Below are positions 1 through 6,046 of a stretch of 9,444 nucleotides of DNA, piece by piece (within the stretch, counting starts at the first letter, position 1; each line of letters begins with the position of its first letter). The stretch spans positions 1 to 9,444 of the forward strand of contig JACCQV010000769.1 of NCBI GenBank assembly GCA_013813945.1. The letters run 5' to 3'. A program made the position numbers and the translations under genes. The stretch is from Deltaproteobacteria bacterium. Lineage in GTDB: Bacteria > Myxococcota_A > Polyangia > Haliangiales > Haliangiaceae. The notes beneath the pieces were generated by a model that saw only the letters and a program-made list of their open reading frames with translations, had not been told where the DNA came from and ran no database searches.

Positions 1-2
1 CC

Positions 3-416
3 GCGAGTCTCGCCCGCACGGTCACGCGCCTCGGCGGTTCGGGGCTCATGCCCGATCAAACGACTGCACTCGTCAGCTACCTGGCAGTGTTGCCGCCACC
101 GCGTCCGCCGACTCTCGACCACGCAGCCGTCGCGCGCGGCAAGCAGGTCTTCGATGGAGCTGGCGGTTGCGTAGAGTGCCACAGCGGGCCGCGCTTCACG
201 GACGGTACCCGCCATCGCTTCAAGAGCACACTCGAGCTCGCCGACACGCCCAGCTTGATCGGGCTGTCCGCGAGCGCGCCGTACTATCACGACGGTAGCG
301 CCGAGACGCTCGAGGTGCTCGTCGGCGGCGGTGGCGAGGTCCACGGGATGGGCGACATGAGCGAGCTCAGCCCGGCGCAACGCGCGGACCTCGCCGTGTT
401 CCTGTCGTCGCTCTGA
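3..416 (+). CDS. MauG/di-haem cytochrome c peroxidase-like protein, C-terminal part (5' end outside window)
   Basis: The reading frame is open to the left edge, so the true start lies upstream; the ATG at 48 is internal. A c-type haem motif Cys-Val-Glu-Cys-His is encoded at 168-182. It is followed by a segment of the form DTPSLIGLSASAPYYHDGSA, then a Gly-Met-Gly stretch and a C-terminal helix LSPAQRADLAVFLSSL. This order (haem site, Pro-Ser-Leu, APYYHDGS, Met, closing helix) is typical of the C-terminal haem domain of the MauG/bacterial cytochrome c peroxidase superfamily, which are periplasmic. The second haem domain would be upstream. Whether it is a peroxidase, a MauG-like maturation oxidase or part of a larger surface protein cannot be decided from this fragment. 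Its stop is one base from the stop of the convergent minus-strand gene. Confidence 0.85.
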   Translation, partial: ASLARTVTRLGGSGLMPDQTTALVSYLAVLPPPRPPTLDHAAVARGKQVFDGAGGCVECHSGPRFTDGTRHRFKSTLELADTPSLIGLSASAPYYHDGSAETLEVLVGGGGEVHGMGDMSELSPAQRADLAVFLSSL

Positions 417-417
417 A

Positions 418-1023
418 TCAGCGCTCTAGCTGCGCACGAAGCGCGGTCTCGAGGGGACCCAGGATCTCGTCGTCGAGCCGCGCCGCCCGCAGCTCTGTGA
501 ACGCGGACATCGCGCGCCGTAGCTCCGCGATCATCCCATCGATCTCCCCGAGCTCGCCTCGCGTGTGGAGCTCGCGGCGGAGGATCGTGCACATGTAGCT
601 GACGCAGCGCTCGGGGCGATCCTCGGCCTCCAGCGTGCAGCCGGTCTCGCCGCGAAATGCGCAGCCCGCATGCTCGCCCGTCGGTGCCTGCAGATCGCCC
701 GGACGTGTCCCCGCCTGAGCGAGCGCTGCGACCTCATCATCGGAAAACAGATCTGCGGTGACGCCGGTGCAGCAATCTCCGCCTGCGAACGCACCGCGTG
801 GCCAGCGCTTGCCGGTCGCGCAGCTCGCACATGACGTCACGCTCGCGAGGGCTCCGGATACCTTGGACTTGAGCGCTCTCAGTTCGCTGGCCGCCGTGCG
901 CTCCTCACCTGTTGGACGTTCCGCTCGCTGCCTCCGCAAACGTGCAGACAGCGTGATGAGCTCGTCTGCACGCGTTGCCACATGGCGGGTGCGCAGCAAC
1001 AAACGCTCGATCCGGATTATCAT
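418..1023 (-). CDS. Cysteine-cluster protein, distantly YkgJ-like (possible metal or Fe-S binding)
   Basis: This 201-residue protein has a charged, probably helical N-terminus (about residues 1-60) and a cysteine cluster at Cys65, Cys68, Cys84, Cys85, Cys121, Cys129, Cys140 and Cys145, followed by a helical C-terminus. The pattern CxxC, then CC, then GC-x7-GC, then RPERC-x4-C resembles the arrangement in YkgJ-type zinc/iron-chelating cluster proteins, where an RPxxC motif is common. The match is by pattern only and the function is unknown. No signal peptide or membrane segment is visible, so a cytoplasmic location is likely. I see no good Shine-Dalgarno before the ATG at 1023. A later start is possible, but all cysteines lie well downstream. 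It is divergent from the PEGA gene and convergent with the cytochrome gene. Confidence 0.7.
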   Translation of the reverse strand: MIIRIERLLLRTRHVATRADELITLSARLRRQRAERPTGEERTAASELRALKSKVSGALASVTSCASCATGKRWPRGAFAGGDCCTGVTADLFSDDEVAALAQAGTRPGDLQAPTGEHAGCAFRGETGCTLEAEDRPERCVSYMCTILRRELHTRGELGEIDGMIAELRRAMSAFTELRAARLDDEILGPLETALRAQLER

Positions 1024-1141
1024 GCGGGGCCGAGGTCAGCTTACACGTCCCGCTCGACGCAGCCACGCGCGACTTGCCCACACCACACACAGGCTCTCAC
1101 CTGCACGGGCGCACGGTTACGAGAGGGGTATTCGACGACGG
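1024..1141. promoter_or_regulatory. Divergent intergenic region between cysteine-cluster gene and PEGA-protein gene
   Basis: This 118-base gap separates two divergent starts (ATG at 1023 on minus, likely GTG at 1142 on plus), so it should hold both promoters. A purine-rich stretch GAGAGGGG at 1121-1128 is a possible, rather distant ribosome-binding site for the GTG at 1142. I see no clear -35/-10 pair. Confidence 0.4.
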
Positions 1142-1489
1142 GTGACCGATAAAGAAGTGTCACCACCCGCCGGGTTTGCGGACGATTCACCGCAGCTCGA
1201 TCCGCCCGAGGACACCGTCGTCGAGGCCGCCGAGCCGGCAGCCATGCCGGCGGCGAAACCCGTGGCGACCGTGACCGCGACGGCGCGTCGGTCGGTGACC
1301 GCGATACCGATGGTGCCGATGCCGGTGATGACGGTGGCGCCGCTCGACGGCGGCGCCGGTGGCGCGCCAATCGATCTTCGCCGCCCCTCTTGTCGCACCA
1401 ACACCGCGCCGCATGCTCGCCCCCATTGTGGCGGTGTTCGCTGCCGCGCTCGGCACGGTGGCCGCGGTCATGTTGTGGATGCGCAGTGA
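1142..1489 (+). CDS. Probable N-terminal segment of the PEGA protein, out of frame with the rest
   Basis: A frame begins at GTG 1142 with a purine-rich stretch about 13 bases upstream. To about 1358 it encodes a low-complexity cytoplasmic-type segment rich in Pro, Ala, Val and acidic residues (for example VTDKEVSPPAGFADDSPQ), with third positions strongly G/C as in a real gene. After about 1370 the same frame turns Arg/Cys/His-rich and stops at 1489, which looks non-coding. In the frame one base forward, coding character starts at about the same place and runs into the membrane segment and PEGA domains of the next entry. I read the two as one gene of about 300 residues with an apparent +1 frameshift between 1332 and 1412. 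A separate 115-residue protein is possible but less likely. Confidence 0.45.
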   Translation: MTDKEVSPPAGFADDSPQLDPPEDTVVEAAEPAAMPAAKPVATVTATARRSVTAIPMVPMPVMTVAPLDGGAGGAPIDLRRPSCRTNTAPHARPHCGGVRCRARHGGRGHVVDAQ

Positions 1490-2045
1490 CACCGAGGGCC
1501 AGAGGATCGAGCTTCCGGTGCTCCCGACGACGGTGTCGCCCGTCGATCCCCCGGTCACGGTGAGTGTTCGAGACGCAGTTGCTGCTGCACCCGCAGCGCG
1601 CACGGTCGTGGCAACCACCGTCGGCAGCGGCGATTGCGCGCTCCAGATCGTGGTCGAGCCCGTCGGTGCCCGGATCTCCGTTGATGGAACGTTCGCGGGA
1701 CGAGCCCCTCTCCTGGTGCGCGGTCCGTGCGTGCAACACCGCATCGACGTTGCACAGCCGCGGTACCGCAGCGCGACGCGCATGGTGACGCCAACGCAGG
1801 CCGCACCGCTGCCCGTCGACATCTCACTCGCCCGCCCGACTCACTCGGTGTTCATCACGACAGTTCCCAACGCTGCTCACGTGAAGGTCGACGGTCGCTC
1901 CTTCGGCTTCACGCCGACCTACGTCAAGGTGCCTGCGTTCACCCCGGTCAAGGTCAATATCGAGCGCCCTGGTTTCAAGCCCGTCGTGCACACCGTCACG
2001 AGCAAGACCGCTGCGGACCGCGTGACGCTGCGTCTCAGACGCTGA
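1359..2045 (+). CDS. Membrane-anchored protein with two PEGA domains
   Basis: From GTG 1359 this frame encodes 228 residues. A hydrophobic segment at about residues 19-41 is followed by a Pro/Val/Thr-rich linker (about 50-90) and two PEGA-like beta repeats: about 93-146, around GARISVDGTFAGRAPL, and about 162-228, around AAHVKVDGRSFGFTPT. PEGA domains are extracytoplasmic beta-sandwich modules, frequent in Myxococcota and often attached through one membrane helix to kinases or proline-rich segments. No kinase domain is present here. The in-frame stop at 1329-1331 limits this frame, yet the likely true N-terminus lies upstream in another frame (1142-1358). GTG 1359 has no convincing ribosome-binding site; ATG 1413 is the alternative. 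It is convergent with the lipoprotein gene, one base between stops. Function unknown; envelope binding or sensing is a guess. Confidence 0.75.
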   Translation: MARQSIFAAPLVAPTPRRMLAPIVAVFAAALGTVAAVMLWMRSDTEGQRIELPVLPTTVSPVDPPVTVSVRDAVAAAPAARTVVATTVGSGDCALQIVVEPVGARISVDGTFAGRAPLLVRGPCVQHRIDVAQPRYRSATRMVTPTQAAPLPVDISLARPTHSVFITTVPNAAHVKVDGRSFGFTPTYVKVPAFTPVKVNIERPGFKPVVHTVTSKTAADRVTLRLRR

Positions 2046-2046
2046 C

Positions 2047-3051
2047 TCACCAGCAGGTATGAAACGATTGCTCGTGCGCCGCGGTCGTCTTTGGATTCGC
2101 CGGCCCACCGCACTCGCCGTGGACGATCTGTGCCGCCGTACCGAGCGCGCTGGCCGTCGAGAACAGCGACTCTTCTTCGAGACACCCATCGAATCGCGTC
2201 CGATACCGCGGATACCGTTTCCACTGGTCCACGTTGAGTGAGACGTACTGTCGCCACCGCGGTAGACCACGAGCAACCGCGACGGCCTCGAGCGCCGCCC
2301 GCTGACACTCGGTGTCCTTGCCGGCCGCCTGCAGCTGCCGCGCCTCGGCGAGCCGGTAGTGCACGACATTGATGCCGTGCACCGCGGCATTGCCGCCCGC
2401 CTCGCAGGCGACGGGACCGCGCGCGCCGCACTCGTCGAGAGCCCGCCGCATCCCCGCCACGTGGTGCGAGACCGTGACGCAACGAAGTCGTTCCTTCGTC
2501 ACTGGATGGGAGACCTTCTTCCAGGCTCCCGTCACACGGATGACGTCTCGCCGCCCGAGCTCTGGCCGGAGCGCTTCGGCGACCGCGCTGGCCACCTCGG
2601 CCTCCCACGTGCCTTTCTTGTGCGGCTTCGGAACCCGGCCACGCGCCGCGCGCACCGCGATCGTGGCGCCACCGATCTCATCTGCGAGGATGATCGGACC
2701 CGCGTCCGCCACATCGGAGCGCGTGCATGCGAGATGCACGATTTCTGCTCGGCCGAGCTTCTTGCCTGCGCGTGGATCTGCGGGCTCGGCGCGGTAGCAC
2801 GATGGCTCGCAGCGCGGCTGCGATCCTTGCACGACCGCCTTCTCGCAGCTGGCGCCCAATGCCGTCTGCTGTTCGTCCTCGAGCTCGCGGTGTGCAGACG
2901 CCAGATCCGCGCGCCGTTCGCGCTCCATCCGCTCGGCTCGCGACGGCGACACGGTCGCCACGTCCGGGTGCGGCGGAGGCACCCCGCCTGCGGTGGGCGG
3001 TGTCGATCCGCACCCGACGAGGGCGACCCAGCACACTGCAACGCGGAGCAC
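2047..3051 (-). CDS. Putative cysteine-rich lipoprotein of unknown function
   Basis: I choose GTG at 3051 because it starts a short lipoprotein signal, VLRVAVCWVALVGC, with a charged start, a hydrophobic core and lipobox Leu-Val-Gly-Cys (Cys14 as lipidation site), followed by a Gly/Pro-rich tether. An ATG at 3144 would add 31 Arg/His/Ser-rich residues that look non-coding. The mature part has a highly charged helix (about residues 38-60, RMERERRADLASAHRELEDE) and about a dozen cysteines, including a CEPSC pair, which suggests disulfides in a periplasmic or outer-membrane setting. The C-terminal third is rich in Trp/Tyr/Arg (PRWRQYVSLNVDQWKRYPRY). I do not recognise a family; long orphan lipoproteins of this kind are common in Myxococcota. 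No Shine-Dalgarno is evident before the GTG, so the start is moderately uncertain. Confidence 0.7.
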   Translation of the reverse strand: MLRVAVCWVALVGCGSTPPTAGGVPPPHPDVATVSPSRAERMERERRADLASAHRELEDEQQTALGASCEKAVVQGSQPRCEPSCYRAEPADPRAGKKLGRAEIVHLACTRSDVADAGPIILADEIGGATIAVRAARGRVPKPHKKGTWEAEVASAVAEALRPELGRRDVIRVTGAWKKVSHPVTKERLRCVTVSHHVAGMRRALDECGARGPVACEAGGNAAVHGINVVHYRLAEARQLQAAGKDTECQRAALEAVAVARGLPRWRQYVSLNVDQWKRYPRYRTRFDGCLEEESLFSTASALGTAAQIVHGECGGPANPKTTAAHEQSFHTCW

Positions 3052-3377
3052 GCGAGGAGGATAGTGCGAATGGTCGTCGCGAGGGCGGAGTGATCGTCGC
3101 GACGAATGTCGGTGCGTCGGTGAGCACGACAGGAACCACAACACGAGGCGGCCCTGTCACGGCTCGTACTCGACGGTCGCGAACCGCGAACACCGCCATC
3201 ATCCGCTGGCTGCGAGTCGTCGTGACGATGTCGAACACCGTGCTCGTCTCGAACCAGGTATCGATGGCCGCGACGGCGCGTCGGTCCGCCCTTCGATCGA
3301 AGGGTACACGACAAGAACGTGACGAGCGGGGACACGGTCGTGACGACCGCCTCGCCTTGCGCGCCTACGGTGAACGC
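3052..3377. other. Divergent intergenic region with several dyad elements
   Basis: This 326-base gap lies between the divergent lipoprotein and small secreted protein genes and holds no convincing gene; the open frames through it are Arg/Thr-rich with irregular third positions. It carries a 12-base palindrome (3094-3105), an inverted repeat with 3-base loop (3271-3283), a 16-base perfect palindrome (3289-3304) and three copies of CGTGACGA (3221, 3318, 3339; the last two 21 bases apart). It should contain both promoters, but I see no clear -35/-10 pair. Confidence 0.5.
3289..3304. promoter_or_regulatory. Perfect 16-base palindrome, candidate operator
   Basis: CCCTTCGATCGAAGGG is its own reverse complement over all 16 bases. 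It lies 73 bases upstream of the ATG of the small secreted protein and 5 bases after another inverted repeat (CGACG-GCG-CGTCG, 3271-3283). A dimeric regulator site is the simplest reading. A terminator is unlikely because no T run follows and no gene ends nearby. Confidence 0.4.
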
Positions 3378-3761
3378 ATGCGCAACCTCCTCCTCGTCCT
3401 CGGTGCTCTGCTCGCGACACCCGCGTCCGCAGAAAATCCCCGGTACACCCGAAACCAGAACGTCGCGATCGAAGTGAAGCTCTCGGATCGGGTCAAGCCG
3501 ATCAAGCCGACCACGGGAATCCAGGGCCGACCGGCGACGGCGACCGAGGTGATGGCGATCGAGGAACTGAAGGAGCCACTCTGGCGTGAACAGGAGGTCA
3601 TCCTCCAGCAGCTCGTCAACGAGACTCCCGACGACGCCCCGGACAAGGCCGACCTGCTGTTCCGGCTCGCCGAGCACTACGCGAAGCAGCAGCGGTTCTG
3701 GCGCCTGAAGTCGATGGAGCCCGCGGTGCCTGCCGCGCCCGCACAGCCGCAGCGGCGATAA
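3378..3761 (+). CDS. Small secreted protein with a TPR-like helix, function unknown
   Basis: This 127-residue protein has a clear Sec signal peptide, MRNLLLVLGALLATPASA, with predicted cleavage after Ala18 (ASA|EN). I choose ATG 3378 because it begins exactly at this signal. The mature protein has a basic, Pro-containing segment (about 30-55), then two probable helices (about 57-81 and 88-107), the second reading DKADLLFRLAEHYAKQQRFW. This resembles the first half of a tetratricopeptide repeat as found at the start of longer periplasmic TPR proteins, including gliding-motility-type ones in Myxococcota. The protein stops soon after with a Pro/Ala tail, so it is either a compact orphan or a truncated relative of such a protein. 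The ribosome-binding site is weak. The next gene starts 78 bases downstream. Confidence 0.7.
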   Translation: MRNLLLVLGALLATPASAENPRYTRNQNVAIEVKLSDRVKPIKPTTGIQGRPATATEVMAIEELKEPLWREQEVILQQLVNETPDDAPDKADLLFRLAEHYAKQQRFWRLKSMEPAVPAAPAQPQRR

Positions 3762-3839
3762 GTCGTCACGCGCCGATGACGAAACAGGTCTCACCATCGA
3801 GCCCTCCGAGGTGCAAGAGCCCTAAACTGTACGAAGAAA
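3762..3839 (+). promoter_or_regulatory. Likely promoter and leader of the five-gene amine-catabolism operon
   Basis: This 78-base gap precedes the first operon gene. Its 3' end (3823-3839) is distinctly A/T-rich against the surroundings and includes a TAAACT box 12 bases before the start codon and a weak GAAG ribosome-binding site at 3833-3836. No -35 element is obvious, so the exact promoter is not assigned; if TAAACT is a -10 box the leader would be only a few bases long. Confidence 0.3.
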
Positions 3840-5381
3840 ATGCCGGCATCGCGGCCCCGTCTGCTACTTCGTCAGCTCGGCAAGAACGACCACAAGGCCG
3901 TGGTGGAGATCCAGCGCAAGTGCTTCCCCATGATCGATTCATGGACGAGGGAGCAGTTCGAGAGCCAGCTGTTGATCTTCCCCGAAGGTCAGCTCGGTGT
4001 GGAGATCGACGGCGTCCTGGTTGCGACGTCGAGCTCGCTGATCGTCGACGAGGAAGACTTCGGCGCGTACCACACGTTCGACGAAGTCAGTGACAACGGC
4101 TTCATTCGCAATCACGACCCCGAGGGCGACACGTTGTACGGCATCGATATCGCCATCGATCCGCGGCATCGCGGTGTCCACCTGACCCGTCGGATCTACG
4201 AGGCGCGCAAGGAGCTGGTACGCGCTCGCAACCTGCGCGCGATCATGATCGCCGGCCGGATCCCCGGCTACGCAAAGCAGGCCGACAAGATGAGCGCCGA
4301 GGAGTACGTGCGGCGCGTCGTCCGCAAGGGCATCAAGGAACGAGATCCGGTGCTGACCGCGCAGCTCGGCCAGGGGTTCTCGGTCCGCGCGGTCCTCAAG
4401 GACTACCTGCCGTCCGACACCGAATCGCGGGGCTACGCGGTGTTCATGGAGTGGCTCAACACCGAGCACCATCCGGCGGACGCGCCGCTCGCCGTACGCA
4501 CCGTTCGCGTCGCCGCCGTGCAGTATCAGATGCGACAGATCACGACGTTCGACGAGTTCGCACAGCAGTGCGAGTTCTTCATCGACGCCGCCTCGGACTT
4601 CCGCGCCGACTTCCTGCTGTTCCCCGAGATGCTCACGAATCAGCTGCAGGTCCTGGTGATGACGGCGGACTCGTCCGTCACCGCCCGGCGACTCGACGAG
4701 TTCACACCGCGCTACCTCGAGTTCTTCACGAAGATGGCGATGAAGCACAACGTCAACATCATCGGAGGCACTCACCTCACCGTCGAAGCGGACAAGCTCT
4801 ACAACGTCGCCTCGTTGTTCCACCGCGATGGCTCCGTCGACAGACAGTACAAGCTGCACATCACGCCGGCCGAGCTGCGCTGGTGGGGTGTGACCGCCGG
4901 CGACGAGGTGCGTGTGTTCGATACGGATCGCGGCAAGATCGCCGTGATGATCGGCGATGACGCCACCTACCCCGAGCTCGCGCGCATCGCCGCGGCCAAG
5001 GGCGCAAATCTATTGTTCATCCCGTTCAACACGGACATCCGGTCGAGCTACATGCGAATCCGGTCGTGCGCAGCAGCGCGCTGTATCGAGAATGGAATGT
5101 ACGCGGTGCTCGCCGGACCGATCGGCAACTTACCGTTCGTCCAGGGCGCCGACATCCACTACGGCGAGGCGTGCATCCTGACACCGTGCGATGTCCCGTT
5201 TGCGCGCGATGGCGTGGCGGAGGAGGCCACGGCGAACGTCGAGACGATGGTCGTCAACGAGCTCGACATCGAGGTGCTGCGCCGCAACCGCCTGACCGGA
5301 ACCGTGCGGACGTGGCTCGATCGTCGGCAAGATCTCTACGCGGTCCGGTACACCGAAGGCGGAAAGAAGCTCGAGGTGTGA
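3840..5381 (+). CDS. GNAT-nitrilase fusion protein (YhcX-type) lacking the nitrilase catalytic cysteine
   Basis: The 513-residue protein joins an N-terminal GNAT acyltransferase fold (about 1-215) to a carbon-nitrogen hydrolase domain (about 220-500), the same layout as B. subtilis YhcX. In the hydrolase half, Glu263 (LLFPEM) and Lys338 (QYKLHITPAE) match the catalytic Glu and Lys of the nitrilase superfamily. The nucleophile motif, usually I-C-Y-D-x-x-F-P-E, reads IGDDATYPE, with Gly372 (GGC at 4953-4955) in place of Cys. The GNAT loop reads RHRGVHLTRR (109-118), lacking the second glycine of the usual Q/R-x-x-G-x-G/A. The family is expected to act on N-acyl amines or amides, but this copy may be inactive, or a structural or regulatory partner of the next gene. 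ATG 3840 is the only sensible start: the frame is open back to a TGA at 3777 without another start codon. Confidence 0.9.
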   Translation: MPASRPRLLLRQLGKNDHKAVVEIQRKCFPMIDSWTREQFESQLLIFPEGQLGVEIDGVLVATSSSLIVDEEDFGAYHTFDEVSDNGFIRNHDPEGDTLYGIDIAIDPRHRGVHLTRRIYEARKELVRARNLRAIMIAGRIPGYAKQADKMSAEEYVRRVVRKGIKERDPVLTAQLGQGFSVRAVLKDYLPSDTESRGYAVFMEWLNTEHHPADAPLAVRTVRVAAVQYQMRQITTFDEFAQQCEFFIDAASDFRADFLLFPEMLTNQLQVLVMTADSSVTARRLDEFTPRYLEFFTKMAMKHNVNIIGGTHLTVEADKLYNVASLFHRDGSVDRQYKLHITPAELRWWGVTAGDEVRVFDTDRGKIAVMIGDDATYPELARIAAAKGANLLFIPFNTDIRSSYMRIRSCAAARCIENGMYAVLAGPIGNLPFVQGADIHYGEACILTPCDVPFARDGVAEEATANVETMVVNELDIEVLRRNRLTGTVRTWLDRRQDLYAVRYTEGGKKLEV

Positions 5382-6046
5382 CGGCGGGCGCGGAGTACAA
5401 ACAGCTCGCGAGTGGGCTGGTCGTCTGCCGCACCGGCCCCGAGCACGCGCCACAACTCGAAGAGCTGCAGCGGATCGTGTTCCCGACCCTCGCGCCGGCC
5501 GAGCGCTTCGAAGCGCGTCACTACCTCCGCCACCTCGAGCTGTTCCCCGAAGGTCAGTTCTGCGTCGTCGATCCCGAGGAGACTCGGGTCGTCGGTATGA
5601 CCTCGACCATCCGGATGGATCTCGATCTGGATCATCCTGCTCACACGTTCGCGGATGTCATCCAGGGCGGATGGCTCACGTCCCATCAACCCGATGGCCA
5701 TTGGCTGTACGGCGCCGATGTCGGCACGCACCCTGACTATCGAGGCCGCGGCATCGCCCGCGCGCTCTATGCTGCGCGCCAGGACACCGTGCGTCGGCTT
5801 GGCCTCACCGGTCAGCTCACGGTCGGAATGCCGAGCGGCTACGGTGTCGTCAAGGACGAGATGACCGCGGAGACCTACTATGCAGAGCTGCTCGCGGGCA
5901 CGCGGCGTGATCCGACGATCTCCGTGCAGCTCCGGATCGGATTCGAGATGCAACGGCTACTTCCGGGGTACATCAATGATCCGGTGTGTGCTGGCTACGG
6001 CATCCTCCTCGTGTTGCCCGCCGCGCATGATGTGAGGTTTCCATGA
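5378..6046 (+). CDS. GNAT family N-acetyltransferase, paralogous to the GNAT domain of the preceding gene
   Basis: This 222-residue protein starts at GTG 5378, overlapping the previous stop by 4 bases (GTGA), with purine-rich GGAAAGAAG at 5361-5369 as a plausible ribosome-binding site. The acetyl-CoA loop YRGRGIARALYAAR (Arg122, Gly123, Gly125) is canonical. The whole protein aligns with the N-terminal domain of the preceding fusion. Shared landmarks are FPEGQ, HTF, LYG, the loop, a G-Y-A/G segment, an aromatic-rich M-(S/T)-A-E-x-Y stretch, RDP/ERDP and a GY near the end, which points to duplication of one module. It probably transfers an acetyl or other acyl group from CoA to an amine; given the neighbouring oxidase and GABA-type enzymes, a diamine or amino-acid substrate is a reasonable guess. 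It might form a heteromer with the fusion protein. Confidence 0.85.
   Translation: MTAGAEYKQLASGLVVCRTGPEHAPQLEELQRIVFPTLAPAERFEARHYLRHLELFPEGQFCVVDPEETRVVGMTSTIRMDLDLDHPAHTFADVIQGGWLTSHQPDGHWLYGADVGTHPDYRGRGIARALYAARQDTVRRLGLTGQLTVGMPSGYGVVKDEMTAETYYAELLAGTRRDPTISVQLRIGFEMQRLLPGYINDPVCAGYGILLVLPAAHDVRFP

Noticed and set aside
832..839. TGACGTCA palindrome
   Set aside because: It is a single 8-base palindrome inside the coding region of the cysteine-cluster gene, with no promoter context.
1041..1739. Long minus-strand open frame (232 codons) opposite the PEGA gene
   Set aside because: The product is Arg/His/Ser-rich with no domain, runs antisense to a good coding region, and is typical of GC-rich shadow frames.
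3094..3105. TCGTCGCGACGA perfect 12-base palindrome as a separate operator
   Set aside because: Built from CG-rich trinucleotides common in this DNA and near the lipoprotein start; noted in the gap description but too weak to call alone.
2727..3377. Plus-strand open frame extending upstream of the small secreted protein
   Set aside because: It runs antisense to the lipoprotein and through non-coding DNA; the real start is marked by the signal peptide at 3378.
2532..3797. 421-codon minus-strand open frame
   Set aside because: It crosses the lipoprotein gene in another frame, the divergent gap and the secreted-protein gene, and its product is Arg/Ser-rich without motifs.
3939..4859. 306-codon minus-strand open frame opposite the GNAT-nitrilase gene
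   Set aside because: It is antisense to a protein with clear domains, has no ribosome-binding site or recognisable motif, and is His/Arg/Val-rich like a shadow.
5066..5377. Upstream extension of the stand-alone GNAT frame
   Set aside because: It overlaps the nitrilase domain in another frame with Arg-rich shadow sequence; GTG 5378 with the 4-base overlap fits better.
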